From Oceanicella actignis (GTDB lineage Bacteria; Pseudomonadota; Alphaproteobacteria; Rhodobacterales; Rhodobacteraceae), in NCBI RefSeq assembly GCF_008124525.1, contig NZ_VNHJ01000003.1, positions 62,001 through 126,000 on the forward strand: a stretch of DNA of 64,000 bases, written 5' to 3'. Under the pieces are notes generated by a model. It worked only from the letters and a program-made list of their open reading frames with translations. It did no database searches and was not told the origin of the DNA. The position numbers and the translations under genes were made by a program. Every line of letters starts with the position of its first letter. Position 1 is the first letter of the stretch. Positions 16,367 to 26,170 of the stretch are shown piece by piece.

Positions 16367-17548
16367 ATGCGCCTTGCACATCTTCTGACCGCCGCGCTGG
16401 TCGCGGCCGGGCTTTACTGGTGGGTCGTCGCCACGCCCCCCCGCGGGCAGGAGCCGCCGCCCCCCGCCGGCGCCGCCCAGGCCGCCCCCCACGCCGAGGA
16501 GAAGCCGATGCGCGTGGCCGGCTTCCTGTCGCGCGCGCGCCCGGTGGAAAGCGAGATCGCGCTGCGCGGACGCACCGAGGCGCAGCGCCGCGTCGAGGTG
16601 CGGGCCGAGACCTCGGGGCTGGTGATCTCGGACCCGCTGCGCGCCGGCGCCGAGGTGCGCAAGGGCGACGTGCTGTGCCGCATCGAGATGGGCGCGCGCG
16701 CCGCCCAGCTGGCCGAGGCCGAAGCCGCGCTGGCCAGCGCCGAGGCCGACGACCGCGCCGCGCAGACCCTGTCGCGCAAGGGCTACGCCTCGGACATCGT
16801 GGCCGCCGCGCGCCGCGCCCAGCTCGAGGCCGCGCGCGCGCGCCTGGCCGCGATTCGGCGCGACATCGAGAAGCTGGTGATGACCGCGCCCTTCGACGGC
16901 TTTCTGGAAACGGACGCGGCCGAGACCGGCGCGCTCCTGCGCAACGGCGACGTGTGCGCGACGGTCATCGCCCTCGATCCCATCAAGCTGGTCGGCTTCG
17001 TGCCCGAGGTGGACGTCGACCGCCTGGCCCCCGGCATGGAGGCGCGTGGGCGCCTGGCCTCGGGGCGGCCGCTGGCGGGGCGGATCAGCTTCGTCTCGCG
17101 CTCGGCCGATCCGGCCACGCGCACCTTCCGCGTCGAGGTCCAGGCCCCCAATCCCGACGCCGCCATCCGCGACGGCATGACCGCCGAGATCGCCGTGCCG
17201 CTGACGGGCGAGCGCGCGCACATGCTGCCGCAGGCGGCGCTGACGCTGGACGATTCGGGCCGGCTGGGCGTGCGCGTGGCCGAAGGCGGGCGCGCGCGCT
17301 TCGTCCCCGTCGAGATCCTGCGCGACGAACCGGTGGGCGTGTGGGTGCGCGGGCTGCCCGACGAGGCCATGGTCATCGTCGTCGGCCAGGAATATGTCGG
17401 CGAGGGCAGGCCCGTCCTGGTCACCGAGGTGAGCTGGACGCCCGAGGACGGGGGCGTGGTCTCGCCGCCCGCGCACGCGCTGGCCGGCGACGCCGCGGGC
17501 GACGCCGCGCGCGGCGGCGCGGGCGCCGAGGCGGGCGACGCGCGATGA
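16367..17548 (+). CDS. RND efflux periplasmic adaptor (membrane fusion protein)
   Basis: 393 aa HlyD/AcrA-type adaptor linking an RND pump to an outer-membrane channel. Residues 5-25 form an uncleaved or signal-like hydrophobic segment, followed by a Pro/Ala linker. The barrel-sandwich halves are visible at VEVRAETSGLVISDPLRAGA and MTAPFDGFLETDAAETGALL. They flank an alpha-helical hairpin with Ala-rich heptads (RAAQLAEAEAALASAEADDR). The start is the ATG at 16367 with CGGAG upstream. The stop overlaps the pump gene by ATGA. No outer-membrane factor or regulator is adjacent. Confidence 0.92.
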   Translation: MRLAHLLTAALVAAGLYWWVVATPPRGQEPPPPAGAAQAAPHAEEKPMRVAGFLSRARPVESEIALRGRTEAQRRVEVRAETSGLVISDPLRAGAEVRKGDVLCRIEMGARAAQLAEAEAALASAEADDRAAQTLSRKGYASDIVAAARRAQLEAARARLAAIRRDIEKLVMTAPFDGFLETDAAETGALLRNGDVCATVIALDPIKLVGFVPEVDVDRLAPGMEARGRLASGRPLAGRISFVSRSADPATRTFRVEVQAPNPDAAIRDGMTAEIAVPLTGERAHMLPQAALTLDDSGRLGVRVAEGGRARFVPVEILRDEPVGVWVRGLPDEAMVIVVGQEYVGEGRPVLVTEVSWTPEDGGVVSPPAHALAGDAAGDAARGGAGAEAGDAR

Positions 17549-20500
17549 CGGGCATGGTCGACTGGGCCGTCGCGCGGGCCCGCATGATCCTGGCCTTCAT
17601 CGCCCTCTCGCTCGGCGCGGGCTGGATCGCCTATGTCTCGCTGCCCAAGGAGGGCGAGCCGGACATCGACATCCCGATGATCTTCGTCTCGGCGCCCTTC
17701 CCCGGCATCTCGGCCGAAGACAGCGAGCGGCTTCTGGTCAAGCCGCTCGAGCAGGAGCTGCGCGGGGTCACGGGTCTTGACAAGATGACCTCCTTCGCGG
17801 CCGAGAACTACGCCGGCGTGCTGCTGCAATTCGAATTCGGCTGGGACAAGAGCGCCACCATCGCCGCCGTGCGCGAGGCGGTGGACAAGGCCCGGACCGA
17901 GTTCCCCGCCGGCGCCGAAGAGCCCAGCGTCGACGAGTTCAACTTCTCGGAATTCCCGATCCTCGTGGTGGCGCTCTCGGGCGACGCGCCCGAACGCACC
18001 ATGCTGCGCCTGGCCAAGGACCTGCAGCGCGACATCGAAAGCCTGCCGCATGTGCTCGAGGCGGGCCTTGCGGGCCAGCGCGACGAGATGCTCGAGGTGG
18101 TGATCGACCCGCTCAAGCTCGAGGCCTACGACATCACCGCCCAGGAGCTGACGCGCGTGGTCACCGCCAACAACCGCCTGGTGGCCGCCGGCGCGCTCGA
18201 GTCGGGCTCGGGGCAGTTCTCGATCAAGCTGCCCGGCAGCTTCGAGACCCCGCGCGACGTCTACGCCCTGCCGGTCAAGACCAACGGCGACCGTGTGGTG
18301 ACGCTGGGCGACGTGGCCGCCATCCGCCTGACCTTCGAGGACGCCAAGGGCACCGCCCGCTACAACGGCAAGCCCACCGTCGCGCTGCAGATCGTCAAGC
18401 GCAAGGGCCAGCCGGTGATCGACACCGTCGCGGCCGTGCGCGCGCGCGTCGAGCAGGCCGTCGCCGCCTGGCCCGAGCCGTTGCGCCAGGCGGTCAAGGT
18501 CAGCTACGCGATGAACGAATCGACCAAGGTGGCCGGCATGGTCAGCCAGCTCGAAGGCTCGGTGCTGACGGCGATCGCGCTGGTGATGGTGGTGGTTCTG
18601 GGGGCGCTGGGGCTGCGCTCGGCGCTGCTGGTGGGCTTCGCCATCCCGACCTCGTTCCTCTTGACCTTCGCCTTCATGGCCATCTTCGGCATGTCCATCA
18701 CCAACATCGTGATGTTCGGCCTGATCCTGGCGGTGGGCATGCTGGTGGACGGCGCCATCGTGGTCGTCGAATACGCCGACCAGCGCATCAGGGAGGGGAC
18801 CGGCCCCATGCGCGCCTACGCCGAGGCGGCGCGGCGCATGTTCTGGCCCATCGTCTCGTCCACCGCGACGACGCTGTGCGCCTTCCTGCCCATGCTGTTC
18901 TGGCCGGGCATTCCGGGTCAGTTCATGGGCAACCTGCCGGTGACGCTGATCTTCGTCCTGTCGGCCTCGCTGGTGGTGGCGCTGATCTACCTGCCCGTGC
19001 TTGGCGGCGTCGCCGGACGCATGAGCCGCGCGGTCGAGCGCGCGGGCGCGGGCCTCGGGGCGATGCTGGGGCGCGCGCCGCGCCGCGCGCCGCGGCCCGT
19101 TCCGCAGGCGGGCGTGCGCCGCACGCCCTTCGGGCGCTTCACCGCCTTCATCGTCGGCAACCCGGTCATGCCCTTCGTCGCCATCGCGCTGACCTGCGCG
19201 GCGGTGTTCTCGGCCTTCACCTGGTATGGCGCGAACAACAAGGGCGTCGAGTTCTTCGTCAAGACCGAGCCCGAGCGCGCCAACGCCTATGTGCGCGCGC
19301 GCGGGAACCTGTCGCTGGCCGAGCGCGACCGCCTGGTCAAGGCGGTCGAGGACCTGATCATCGGGGTCGACGGCGTGGCGTCGGTCTTCTCCTTCGCCGG
19401 AGAGGGCGGGCTGAACCAGCGCGGCGGCAACAAGCCGCTGGACGCGGTCGGGCAGATCCAGATCGAGCTGGCCCCCTGGGGAACGCGGCGCCCGGGCGAC
19501 GAGATCCTGGCCGAGATCAACGAGCGCATCTCGATCTATCCCGGCGTCTTCGCCGAGATCGAGCAGCAGCGCCAGGGCCCGCAGCAGGGCAAGCCCGTGC
19601 AGCTGCGCCTGACCGGGCAGGACTGGGACGCGCTGCTCGAGGCGGCGCGCATCGCCCGCGCCCGCTTCGACGCCACCCCCGGCCTTGTCGAGATCGAGGA
19701 CACGCGCCCCCTGCCCGGCATCGACTGGAAGCTGGACGTGGACGTGGCCACCGCCGGCCGCTTCGGCGCCGACGTCAGCACCATCGGCGCCATGGTCAGC
19801 CTGGTCACGCGCGGCGTCCTGCTCGACACCATGCGCCCCGACGGCTCGGATGACGAGATCGAGATCCGCGTGCGCTATCCCGAGGATCAGCGCACCCTGG
19901 CCACGCTGGACGGCATGCGCGTGCGCACGCCCCAGGGGCTGGTGCCGCTGAGCAACTTCGTCTCGCGCGCGCCCGAGCCCAAGCTGGGCCAGATCCAGCG
20001 CTACAACGGCGAGCGCTTCTTCTTCGTAAAGGCCGACGTGGCGCCCGGCGTGAACGCCAACCAGAAAATCGCCGAGCTGAACGAGTGGCTGAAGACCAAC
20101 CCGCTGCCCGCGGGCGTCTCGGCCGCCTTCGCCGGCGATCAGGAAGAGCAGGCCGAAAGCCAGCAGTTCCTGATGAAGGCCTTCGTCGGCGCGTTGGGAC
20201 TGATGTTCGTGATCCTGCTGGCGCAGTTCAACTCGTTCTACAACTCGGCGCTGGTGCTGACGGCGGTGGTGATGTCGGTGGCCGGCGTGCTGGTGGGCAT
20301 GATCGTGATGGAGCAGCCCTTCTCGATCATCATGACGGGAACGGGCATCGTCGCGCTGGCGGGAATCGTCGTGAACAACAACATCGTGCTGATCGACACC
20401 TACCAGGAGTTCGCGCGCATCATGCCGCCGATCGAGGCCATCGTGCGCACCGCCGAGCAGCGCATCCGCCCGGTGCTGCTGACCACCATCACCACCATGG

Positions 20501-20946
20501 CGGGCCTGACGCCGATGATGTTCGGCGTGTCGGTCGATTTCCTCAACGGCGGCTACACCATCGACGCGCCGACGGCGCTGTGGTGGAAGCAGCTGGCCAC
20601 GGCGGTGGTGTTCGGCCTGGGGCTGGCGACGGCGCTGACGCTGATCTTCACCCCCGCCGCCCTGGCCGCGCGGGTGTGGGTCGGGCGCGGGCGCGAGGCG
20701 GCGGCGCTGCGGTTGCGGGCCCTGTTCTCGGCGCGCGCGCGGGACGATCTGCGCCTGGCGCGCGCGGCCCGGCGCGCCGGCGCCGGCGATCTGATCTGGA
20801 GCGCCGCGGCCCCCCTGGGCGCGGCCGCCATCCGGGCCGACGCGCCCCCCGCCCCCGCCAGGGCGCCGCGCCGCCCGACCCCCGAAGCGACCCCGGAACA
20901 GGGGCGCAACAAGGACGGCGGCCCACCGGCCGAGGCCGCCGAGTAG
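17545..20946 (+). CDS. RND family efflux transporter (HAE1/AcrB-like pump)
   Basis: 1133 aa proton-driven inner-membrane exporter. An N-terminal TM1 is followed by large periplasmic porter loops, repeated in the second half after TFIVGNPVMPF-type sequence near residue 535. TM4 carries the relay acidic region FGLILAVGMLVDGAIVVVEY, and the second half has GIVALAGIVVNNNIVLIDTY. The linker at about 500-520 is Ala/Arg-rich. A charged, Pro-rich C-terminal tail of about 85 residues after TM12 is unusual for the family. Drug, detergent or fatty-acid substrates are all possible. Coupled to its adaptor by ATGA. Confidence 0.95.
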   Translation: MTGMVDWAVARARMILAFIALSLGAGWIAYVSLPKEGEPDIDIPMIFVSAPFPGISAEDSERLLVKPLEQELRGVTGLDKMTSFAAENYAGVLLQFEFGWDKSATIAAVREAVDKARTEFPAGAEEPSVDEFNFSEFPILVVALSGDAPERTMLRLAKDLQRDIESLPHVLEAGLAGQRDEMLEVVIDPLKLEAYDITAQELTRVVTANNRLVAAGALESGSGQFSIKLPGSFETPRDVYALPVKTNGDRVVTLGDVAAIRLTFEDAKGTARYNGKPTVALQIVKRKGQPVIDTVAAVRARVEQAVAAWPEPLRQAVKVSYAMNESTKVAGMVSQLEGSVLTAIALVMVVVLGALGLRSALLVGFAIPTSFLLTFAFMAIFGMSITNIVMFGLILAVGMLVDGAIVVVEYADQRIREGTGPMRAYAEAARRMFWPIVSSTATTLCAFLPMLFWPGIPGQFMGNLPVTLIFVLSASLVVALIYLPVLGGVAGRMSRAVERAGAGLGAMLGRAPRRAPRPVPQAGVRRTPFGRFTAFIVGNPVMPFVAIALTCAAVFSAFTWYGANNKGVEFFVKTEPERANAYVRARGNLSLAERDRLVKAVEDLIIGVDGVASVFSFAGEGGLNQRGGNKPLDAVGQIQIELAPWGTRRPGDEILAEINERISIYPGVFAEIEQQRQGPQQGKPVQLRLTGQDWDALLEAARIARARFDATPGLVEIEDTRPLPGIDWKLDVDVATAGRFGADVSTIGAMVSLVTRGVLLDTMRPDGSDDEIEIRVRYPEDQRTLATLDGMRVRTPQGLVPLSNFVSRAPEPKLGQIQRYNGERFFFVKADVAPGVNANQKIAELNEWLKTNPLPAGVSAAFAGDQEEQAESQQFLMKAFVGALGLMFVILLAQFNSFYNSALVLTAVVMSVAGVLVGMIVMEQPFSIIMTGTGIVALAGIVVNNNIVLIDTYQEFARIMPPIEAIVRTAEQRIRPVLLTTITTMAGLTPMMFGVSVDFLNGGYTIDAPTALWWKQLATAVVFGLGLATALTLIFTPAALAARVWVGRGREAAALRLRALFSARARDDLRLARAARRAGAGDLIWSAAAPLGAAAIRADAPPAPARAPRRPTPEATPEQGRNKDGGPPAEAAE

Positions 20947-21276
20947 GCCCGCCAGGACGCGGCCGGGGCGATTGCCGCGTCGCCGGGCGGCCTCGGCGTC
21001 GCAAGCGGCCCGATGCGCCGCCCATCCGCGACGCGACGGCTTGACCCCGGGCGCGCGAAGGAACCCGAGGGCGATCCCGGCAGGCGGGTCCGGCATGGCG
21101 CCCTAGGCATCGGACGGATCGCCAACCAGGCTGACATTCCGGCGGGCGCCCAAGGGCGCCAAGTGCGCCGGGCGCGCAGTCCAAAGGCGGTGCGAAGGGT
21201 TGAGCCGGCGCGCAAGGGCGCCGGGCGGGCGGATCCTGCATGGCTTGGGCGGCGCGTCGTCGCCGACGCGCCGCGC
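20947..21276. other. 330-bp gene-free gap between convergent RND and ABC genes
   Basis: No supported coding sequence or RNA gene is visible. A perfect hairpin at 21251-21272 (GGCGCGTCG, loop TCGC, CGACGCGCC) lies four bases beyond the ABC gene stop and is its likely terminator, though without a T-run. Confidence 0.45.
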
Positions 21277-23175
21277 TCAGCGCGCCTCGTCCGCCGGGGC
21301 GGCTTCGGCGTCGCCCTCGCCCTCGCCCTCGCCGCTTTCCTGACGCTTCCACAGCTGCGCGTAGCGGCCGCCGCGGGCCAGCAGCTCGGCATGGGTTCCG
21401 CTTTCGACCACCTCGCCGTTCTCGAGCACCACGATCCGGTCCGCATCGACCACGGTCGAAAGCCGGTGCGCCACCACCAGCACCGTGCGCCCCCGGCTCA
21501 GCCGCCGCAGGCTGTCCTGGATCTGGCGTTCGGTCTCGGTGTCGAGCGCCGAGGTCGCCTCGTCCAGGATCAGGATCGGCGGATTCTTGAGGATGGCGCG
21601 CGCGATCGCCACGCGCTGCTTCTCGCCGCCCGACAGCTTGAGCCCCCGCTCGCCCACCATGGTTTCGTAGCCCTGGGGCAGCGAGGCGATGAAATCGTGG
21701 ATCTGCGCGGCGCGCGCGGCCTCTTCGATCTCGGCCTGGGTCGCGCCCTCCTTGCCGTAGCCGATGTTGTAGCCGATCGTGTCGTTGAACAGCACCGTGT
21801 CCTGCGGCACCACGCCGATGGCGCGGCGCAGGCTGTCCTGCGCGACCTCTCGCACATCCTGCCCGTCGATGGTCACGCGCCCGCCCTGCACGTCGTAGAA
21901 GCGATACAGAAGCCGCCCCAGCGTCGACTTGCCCGAGCCCGTCGGCCCGACCACCGCCAGCGTGCGCCCGCCCTCGGCGCGCAGGCTCACGCCCTTGAGG
22001 ATCGGCCGGTCGGGCTCGTAGCCGAAGCGCACGTCCTCGAAGGCGACCTCGCCGCGGGTGACCTTCAGATCGGGCGCGCCGGGGCGGTCGACGATCTCGG
22101 GCGGCTGGTCGAGCAGCTCGAACATATCGGACATGTCGGTCAGCGCCTGGCGGATCTCGCGATACACCGTGCCCAGAAAGTTCAGCGGCATGGTGATCTG
22201 GATGATGAAGGCGTTGACCATCACGAAGTCGCCCACCGTCAGCCGCCCCTCCATCACCCCCTGCGCGGCCATCGCCATCACGACGCCAAGCCCGGCGGTG
22301 ATGATCAGGCTTTGCCCCAGGTTCAGGAAGGCCAGCGAGACGCCCGTGCGCACGGCCGCGCCCTCATACGCCGCCATCGATCGGTCGTAGCGCGCGGCCT
22401 CGCGCCGCTCGGCGTTGAAATACTTGACCGTCTCGTAGTTGAGCAGGCTGTCCAGCGCCTTCTGGCTGGCGCTGGCGTCCTGGCGGTTCATCTCGGCGCG
22501 GATCTTCACGCGCCATTCGGTCACGGCGAAGGTGAACCAGACGTAAAGCGCGATGGTCGCGGCCACCACCAGGAAATAGCGCAGGTCCAGCTCGACCGCG
22601 AACACCGCCGCGACCATGGCCAGCTCGAGCGCCAGCGGGCCGATCGAGAAGACGAGAAAGCGCAGCAGGAACTCGACGCCCTTGACGCCGCGCTCGATGA
22701 TGCGGCTGAGCCCGCCCGTGCGCCGCGAGACGTGGTAGCGCAGGCTGAGCGCGTGAATGTGCGAGAAGGTCTCGAGCGCCATGCGCCGCAGCGCCCGTTG
22801 CGCCACCCGCGCGAACAGCGCGTCGCGCAGCTGGGCGAAGCCCACCCCCATGAGCCGCGCCATCGCATAGGCCGCCACCAGCCCGATCGGGCCGACCGCC
22901 AGCGCAAAGCCCACGGCCTGGGGCGCGTCCGGCGCCGGCGCCAGCGCATCGACCGCCGCCTTGTAGAAGAACGGCGTCGCCACCGTCGCCACCTTGGCCA
23001 GCGCCAGCAGGATCAGCGCCGCGACCACGCGCCGCCGCACCCATGGCGCATCCGCCGGCCACAGATAGGGCGCGACGCGCGCGATGATGCGCAGGCTGGC
23101 GCGCCGACGCGCCTTGCCCGAGGCGGGATCTTCGGCCGGGGGCCGGGCGCGCGCAGAGCGGCGGAATGCGGACAT
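21277..23175 (-). CDS. Atm1-type ABC exporter (glutathione/heavy-metal or Fe-S linked)
   Basis: 632 aa half-transporter with an N-terminal six-helix ABC membrane domain fused to one nucleotide-binding domain. The Atm1 signature [19 protein letters not shown] and the stretch [19 protein letters not shown] identify it as the mitochondrial Atm1/ABCB7-like branch. That branch exports glutathione-based persulfides or metal-thiol conjugates and protects from metals. NBD motifs: [29 protein letters not shown]. The acidic C-terminal tail ([16 protein letters not shown]) is lineage-specific. AGGAG precedes the ATG. Confidence 0.94.
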   Translation of the reverse strand: MSAFRRSARARPPAEDPASGKARRRASLRIIARVAPYLWPADAPWVRRRVVAALILLALAKVATVATPFFYKAAVDALAPAPDAPQAVGFALAVGPIGLVAAYAMARLMGVGFAQLRDALFARVAQRALRRMALETFSHIHALSLRYHVSRRTGGLSRIIERGVKGVEFLLRFLVFSIGPLALELAMVAAVFAVELDLRYFLVVAATIALYVWFTFAVTEWRVKIRAEMNRQDASASQKALDSLLNYETVKYFNAERREAARYDRSMAAYEGAAVRTGVSLAFLNLGQSLIITAGLGVVMAMAAQGVMEGRLTVGDFVMVNAFIIQITMPLNFLGTVYREIRQALTDMSDMFELLDQPPEIVDRPGAPDLKVTRGEVAFEDVRFGYEPDRPILKGVSLRAEGGRTLAVVGPTGSGKSTLGRLLYRFYDVQGGRVTIDGQDVREVAQDSLRRAIGVVPQDTVLFNDTIGYNIGYGKEGATQAEIEEAARAAQIHDFIASLPQGYETMVGERGLKLSGGEKQRVAIARAILKNPPILILDEATSALDTETERQIQDSLRRLSRGRTVLVVAHRLSTVVDADRIVVLENGEVVESGTHAELLARGGRYAQLWKRQESGEGEGEGDAEAAPADEAR

Positions 23176-23247
23176 GAGGGCGGCTCCTGCCAGAATGCGG
23201 GGTTGCGGGCGGCCCGGGGCCGATGGCGCAAAGGAAGGACGGCGCGC

Positions 23248-24504
23248 TCAGCGCGGCGCGCCGGGCAGGTCGAACACCTGCCCCGGATAGATCAGGTCGG
23301 GGTCGCGGATGCGCGCGCGGTTGGCCTCGTAGATGACCACATAGCGCGCGCCCGCGCCGTAATGCGCGCGGGCGATGCGCCAGAGGCTGGCGCCCGGCTG
23401 CACGACCACCTGGCCGGGGGTCAGCGCCCGGGCGGGCTCGCGGCGGAAGGGGGTCTCGAGGCGGCTGCGCACCTTGCCCGCGCGGTCCACCTCATCGACG
23501 CGCAAGGTGTAGTCGCCCGGCGCGTCCAGCGCATCGAGCTGCGCGCTCCACGCGCCGGCGCCGTCCACCGCCGCGTCGCCCAGATGCGCGCCGTCGGCGT
23601 AGACGCGCGCGACAGCGCCCGGGCTGCCCCTGCCCGAGACGGTGACCGCGCCCTTCTCGTCATAGCTGACGAGGTCGAGCGTCACCGCACCGTCGGCCGG
23701 CGCCTGCGGCTGCACAAGTCGCGCGCCCTCGGGGCCGAGCGCGACCACCGCGGGCGCAGCCTCGGCCTTCGCGGGGGGCGGCGTCGGGGCGCCGCCCGCG
23801 ACCGCCGCCGGCTCGGCGCCGGGCGCGCCCGCGCGTGGCGCGTCCTCGCGGCCGGGGGCGGCGGGGGCCGAGGGAGCCAGAACGATCACCTCCTGCGCGC
23901 CGGTCGCGGCCGTCCCGTCCGGGCCGAAGGCGCGCAGGCCCAGCCGCAGCGCTCCGCCGGGCGCGCGGACGGGCAGCTCGGCCATCAGCACGAAGGCGCC
24001 GTCGGCGCCGGCGCGCGCGCGGGCCACGGGCGCGCCGTCGGCCGTCAGCTCGACCTCGGCGCCCGGCGCGGCGCGGCCGGCGATCAGCGCCGCGCCGTCG
24101 GGCTCGACGCGCGCGATGTCGAAGCTGGGCGCGGCGGCGGCTTCGCGCCCTTCGGCCGGCACGGCCTCGGACCCCGTGCCCAAGGTCGAAGCCGGGGCCG
24201 ATTCAGCGGCGGACTGATCGGGGACGGGAGCGCTGGCCGAAGCCGGCGCCGGCGCGGCGGGCGATGCCGCGCCCGGTTCGCGGCCCGGTCCGGGACCGGG
24301 TTCGGCGGCGGGCGCGGCGGCTATTTCGGGCGCCGCCGCGCGCTCGGGCGCGGACGCGGTCTCGACGGCCGAAGCCGCGCCCCCGGCCGGCCTGTCCGGC
24401 GCGGCCAGGCGCAGCTCGGGCGGCGCGCAGCCGCGCAGCCCCGCCGCGCCCAGCGCCGCAAGCGCCGCCAGGGCGACCGTCGCCCTCAGCGCGCCCCGTC
24501 TCAT
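23248..24504 (-). CDS. LysM peptidoglycan-binding protein with Ig-like middle domains
   Basis: 418 aa. An N-terminal hydrophobic signal segment (about residues 8-24) is followed by about 85 residues of Ala/Pro/Ser-rich linker. Two Ig-like or Bap-like units come next (FDIARVEPDGAALIAGRAAP and AVTLDLVSYDEKGAVTVSGR). A single C-terminal LysM ends in IRDPDLIYPGQVFDLP. LysM at the end with an AGASLWRIARAHYGAGARY start is the YgaU/XkdP style. It is probably periplasmic and bound to the wall. GCAPP near residue 26 could be a lipobox-like Cys, but the -3 to -1 residues are poor. Function unknown. Located 72 nt upstream of the Atm1 gene on the same strand. Confidence 0.85.
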   Translation of the reverse strand: MRRGALRATVALAALAALGAAGLRGCAPPELRLAAPDRPAGGAASAVETASAPERAAAPEIAAAPAAEPGPGPGREPGAASPAAPAPASASAPVPDQSAAESAPASTLGTGSEAVPAEGREAAAAPSFDIARVEPDGAALIAGRAAPGAEVELTADGAPVARARAGADGAFVLMAELPVRAPGGALRLGLRAFGPDGTAATGAQEVIVLAPSAPAAPGREDAPRAGAPGAEPAAVAGGAPTPPPAKAEAAPAVVALGPEGARLVQPQAPADGAVTLDLVSYDEKGAVTVSGRGSPGAVARVYADGAHLGDAAVDGAGAWSAQLDALDAPGDYTLRVDEVDRAGKVRSRLETPFRREPARALTPGQVVVQPGASLWRIARAHYGAGARYVVIYEANRARIRDPDLIYPGQVFDLPGAPR

Positions 24505-24593
24505 CGCGCCCTCATCGTCTGGAAAACCTTCATGACACCGATATATAGTCGCCGCCGCGCGCCGGCAATCGGCGCCCTTCGCGGAGCCTTCCG
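24505..24593. promoter_or_regulatory. divergent LysM/LOG promoter region
   Basis: This 89-bp gap contains the only AT-rich island nearby (GATATATAGT at about 24539-24548), a likely -10 for one or both genes. No matching -35 was convincing. Confidence 0.3.
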
Positions 24594-25154
24594 ATGACCG
24601 ACAGCCCTGCCCTTTCCATCTGCGTCTATTGCGGCTCGCGCATGGGCGACGACCCCACCTATGCCGAGGCCGCGCGCGCCTTCGGCGCCGCCCTGGCGCG
24701 GCGCGGGCACCGTCTGGTCTATGGCGCGGGAGATGTGGGCCTGATGGGCGAGGTCGCCCGCGCCGCGCAGCAGGCGGGCGGCTGGACGCTGGGCGTGATC
24801 CCCGAGCATCTGCGCGCGCGCGAGGTGGGCAAGGCCGATCTTTCGGCGCTCATCGTCACCGAGACCATGCACGAGCGCAAGAAGGTGATGTTCATGAACG
24901 CCGACGCCGTCGTCGCCCTGCCCGGCGGCGCCGGAACGCTGGACGAGCTGTTCGAGGCGCTGACCTGGCGCCAGCTGGGCCTGCACCGCAAGCCGATCGT
25001 GGCGCTGAACGTGGCGGGGTTCTGGGATCCGCTGCTGGCGCTGATCGCGCATTTTCACGCGCGCGGGTTCTGCGGCGCGGACGTGCCGGCCTCGCTGGCC
25101 GCCGCGCCCGACGCCGAGGCCGCGCTCGACCTGGTCGAGGCGCAGGCGCGCTGA
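24594..25154 (+). CDS. LOG family protein (cytokinin riboside 5'-monophosphate phosphoribohydrolase-like)
   Basis: 186 aa. The LOG active-site motif PGG-x-GT-x2-E appears as PGGAGTLDE (110-118), and the substrate-binding MHERK is at 92-96. The N-terminal SICVYCGSR block is also typical. LOG enzymes cleave the N-glycosidic bond of nucleotide 5'-monophosphates, and bacterial homologs are often wrongly called lysine decarboxylases. The true bacterial substrate here is unknown. The 3' end overlaps the antisense rarD gene by 100 bp. Confidence 0.93.
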   Translation: MTDSPALSICVYCGSRMGDDPTYAEAARAFGAALARRGHRLVYGAGDVGLMGEVARAAQQAGGWTLGVIPEHLRAREVGKADLSALIVTETMHERKKVMFMNADAVVALPGGAGTLDELFEALTWRQLGLHRKPIVALNVAGFWDPLLALIAHFHARGFCGADVPASLAAAPDAEAALDLVEAQAR

Positions 25155-26107
25155 AGCTCGGCCGCCGCGCGGCGCGCGCGCCGCTCCTGCGCCAGCCCGT
25201 CGCGGGTGTAGATCGCCAGGCCAAGCCAGATCAACGCCAGCGCCGGACCATGCCAGGGGCTGAGCGGCTCGGCGAAAAGCAGCGTTGCGCAAAGGAATTG
25301 CAGCGTCGGGTTGAGGTAGCTTATCAATCCCACCGTCGCATAGCGCAGCCGCCGCGCCGCCAGCGAGAACAGGATCAGCGGCGCGCCCGTCAGCACCCCC
25401 GAAAAGGCCAGCATGGCGCTGTCGCGCCAACCCTCTCCGAACAGGCCGCCCGGCTTGCCCGTGAAGTCGCTCCACCCCCACAGATGCGCCCCCGCCAGCC
25501 ACAGCGCCGCGATCGGCGCCAGCAGCGCGACCTCGGCCGCCACGCCCGCGATCGGTCCGACGGAAAGCCCCTTTTTCGCAATGCCGTAGAGGCCAAAGCT
25601 GAAAGCCAGCGCGAGGGCGATCCAGGGCGGGCGCCCGATCCCCCAGGTCAGCAACCCCGTCGCCGCCAGCGCCAGCGCCAGCGCCGCCGCCTGGGCGCGG
25701 TTGAAGCGCTCGCCCAGCCACGCCGCGCCAAGCCCCGCCGCCACGAGCGGAAAGATGTAATAGCCGAGGCTGGCCTCGACCGCGCGCCCCGACTGCACCG
25801 ACCAGATGAACAGCAGCCAGTTGACCGAGATCATCGCCGCCGCGAAGGCCAGCGCCCGCGCCGAGGCGCGCTCGGCCAGCGCGCGCAGCGCCTCGGGGCC
25901 GCGCCCGCTCAGCGCCGCGAAGCCGCCGATGAAGAACAGGCTCCAGAGCGTGCGATGCGCCAGGATCTCGATCGGCGGCACATGCGAGAGCGCCTTGTAG
26001 TAGATCGGCGACAGCCCCCAAACCGTGGCCGCCGCCACGATCGCCGCCGCCGCCGCGCCGGGGCGCGGAGGCTGGGCGTCGCGTCGCCGACTCGTGCCCG
26101 CGCTCAT
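25055..26107 (-). CDS. rarD: RarD-type EamA/DMT permease
   Basis: 350 aa inner-membrane protein with ten predicted helices and the RarD N-terminus (ATVWGLSPIYYKALSHVPPI, then EILAHRTLWS). It also has the family block FIWSVQSGRAVEASLGYYIF, continuing PLVAAGLGAAWLGERFN. The transported substrate of RarD is not established; drug/metabolite and chloramphenicol-sensitivity links are historical. The last ~35 residues are hydrophilic and Ala/Ser/Arg-rich, and lie opposite the end of the LOG gene. GAGGA precedes the ATG. The gene follows the sodB terminator, so it probably needs its own promoter. Confidence 0.92.
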   Translation of the reverse strand: MSAGTSRRRDAQPPRPGAAAAAIVAAATVWGLSPIYYKALSHVPPIEILAHRTLWSLFFIGGFAALSGRGPEALRALAERASARALAFAAAMISVNWLLFIWSVQSGRAVEASLGYYIFPLVAAGLGAAWLGERFNRAQAAALALALAATGLLTWGIGRPPWIALALAFSFGLYGIAKKGLSVGPIAGVAAEVALLAPIAALWLAGAHLWGWSDFTGKPGGLFGEGWRDSAMLAFSGVLTGAPLILFSLAARRLRYATVGLISYLNPTLQFLCATLLFAEPLSPWHGPALALIWLGLAIYTRDGLAQERRARRAAAELQRACASTRSSAASASGAAASEAGTSAPQNPRA

Positions 26108-26121
26108 GGCCGTCCTCGCAA

Positions 26122-26150
26122 GAAAGGCCCCCGCGATGGGCGGGGGCCTT
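26122..26150 (-). terminator. Rho-independent terminator of sodB
   Basis: Perfect 11-bp arms (AAGGCCCCCGC / GCGGGGGCCTT) with a 5-nt loop. On the minus strand the hairpin is followed by TTTCTTG. It lies 21 bp beyond the sodB stop. Confidence 0.8.
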
Positions 26151-26170
26151 GCGCCTCGGCGCCGTCCGCG

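Noticed and set aside
13543-20946. Very long open frame (over 2,400 codons) upstream of the RND pump start
   Set aside because: Only its last 1133 codons resemble a protein (the pump). The rest is Arg/Gly/Ala-rich antisense or out-of-frame reading of der, bamB, the TPR gene and the adaptor, an artefact of very high GC.
20947-21276. Possible tRNA or small RNA in the RND-ABC gap
   Set aside because: No T-loop GTTCGAATC-like box or cloverleaf could be traced, and no promoter-terminator pair.
21013-24597. 1194-codon plus-strand open frame opposite the Atm1 and LysM genes
   Set aside because: Its composition is His/Arg/Gln-rich with no domain motif, and the minus strand carries two clear family members.
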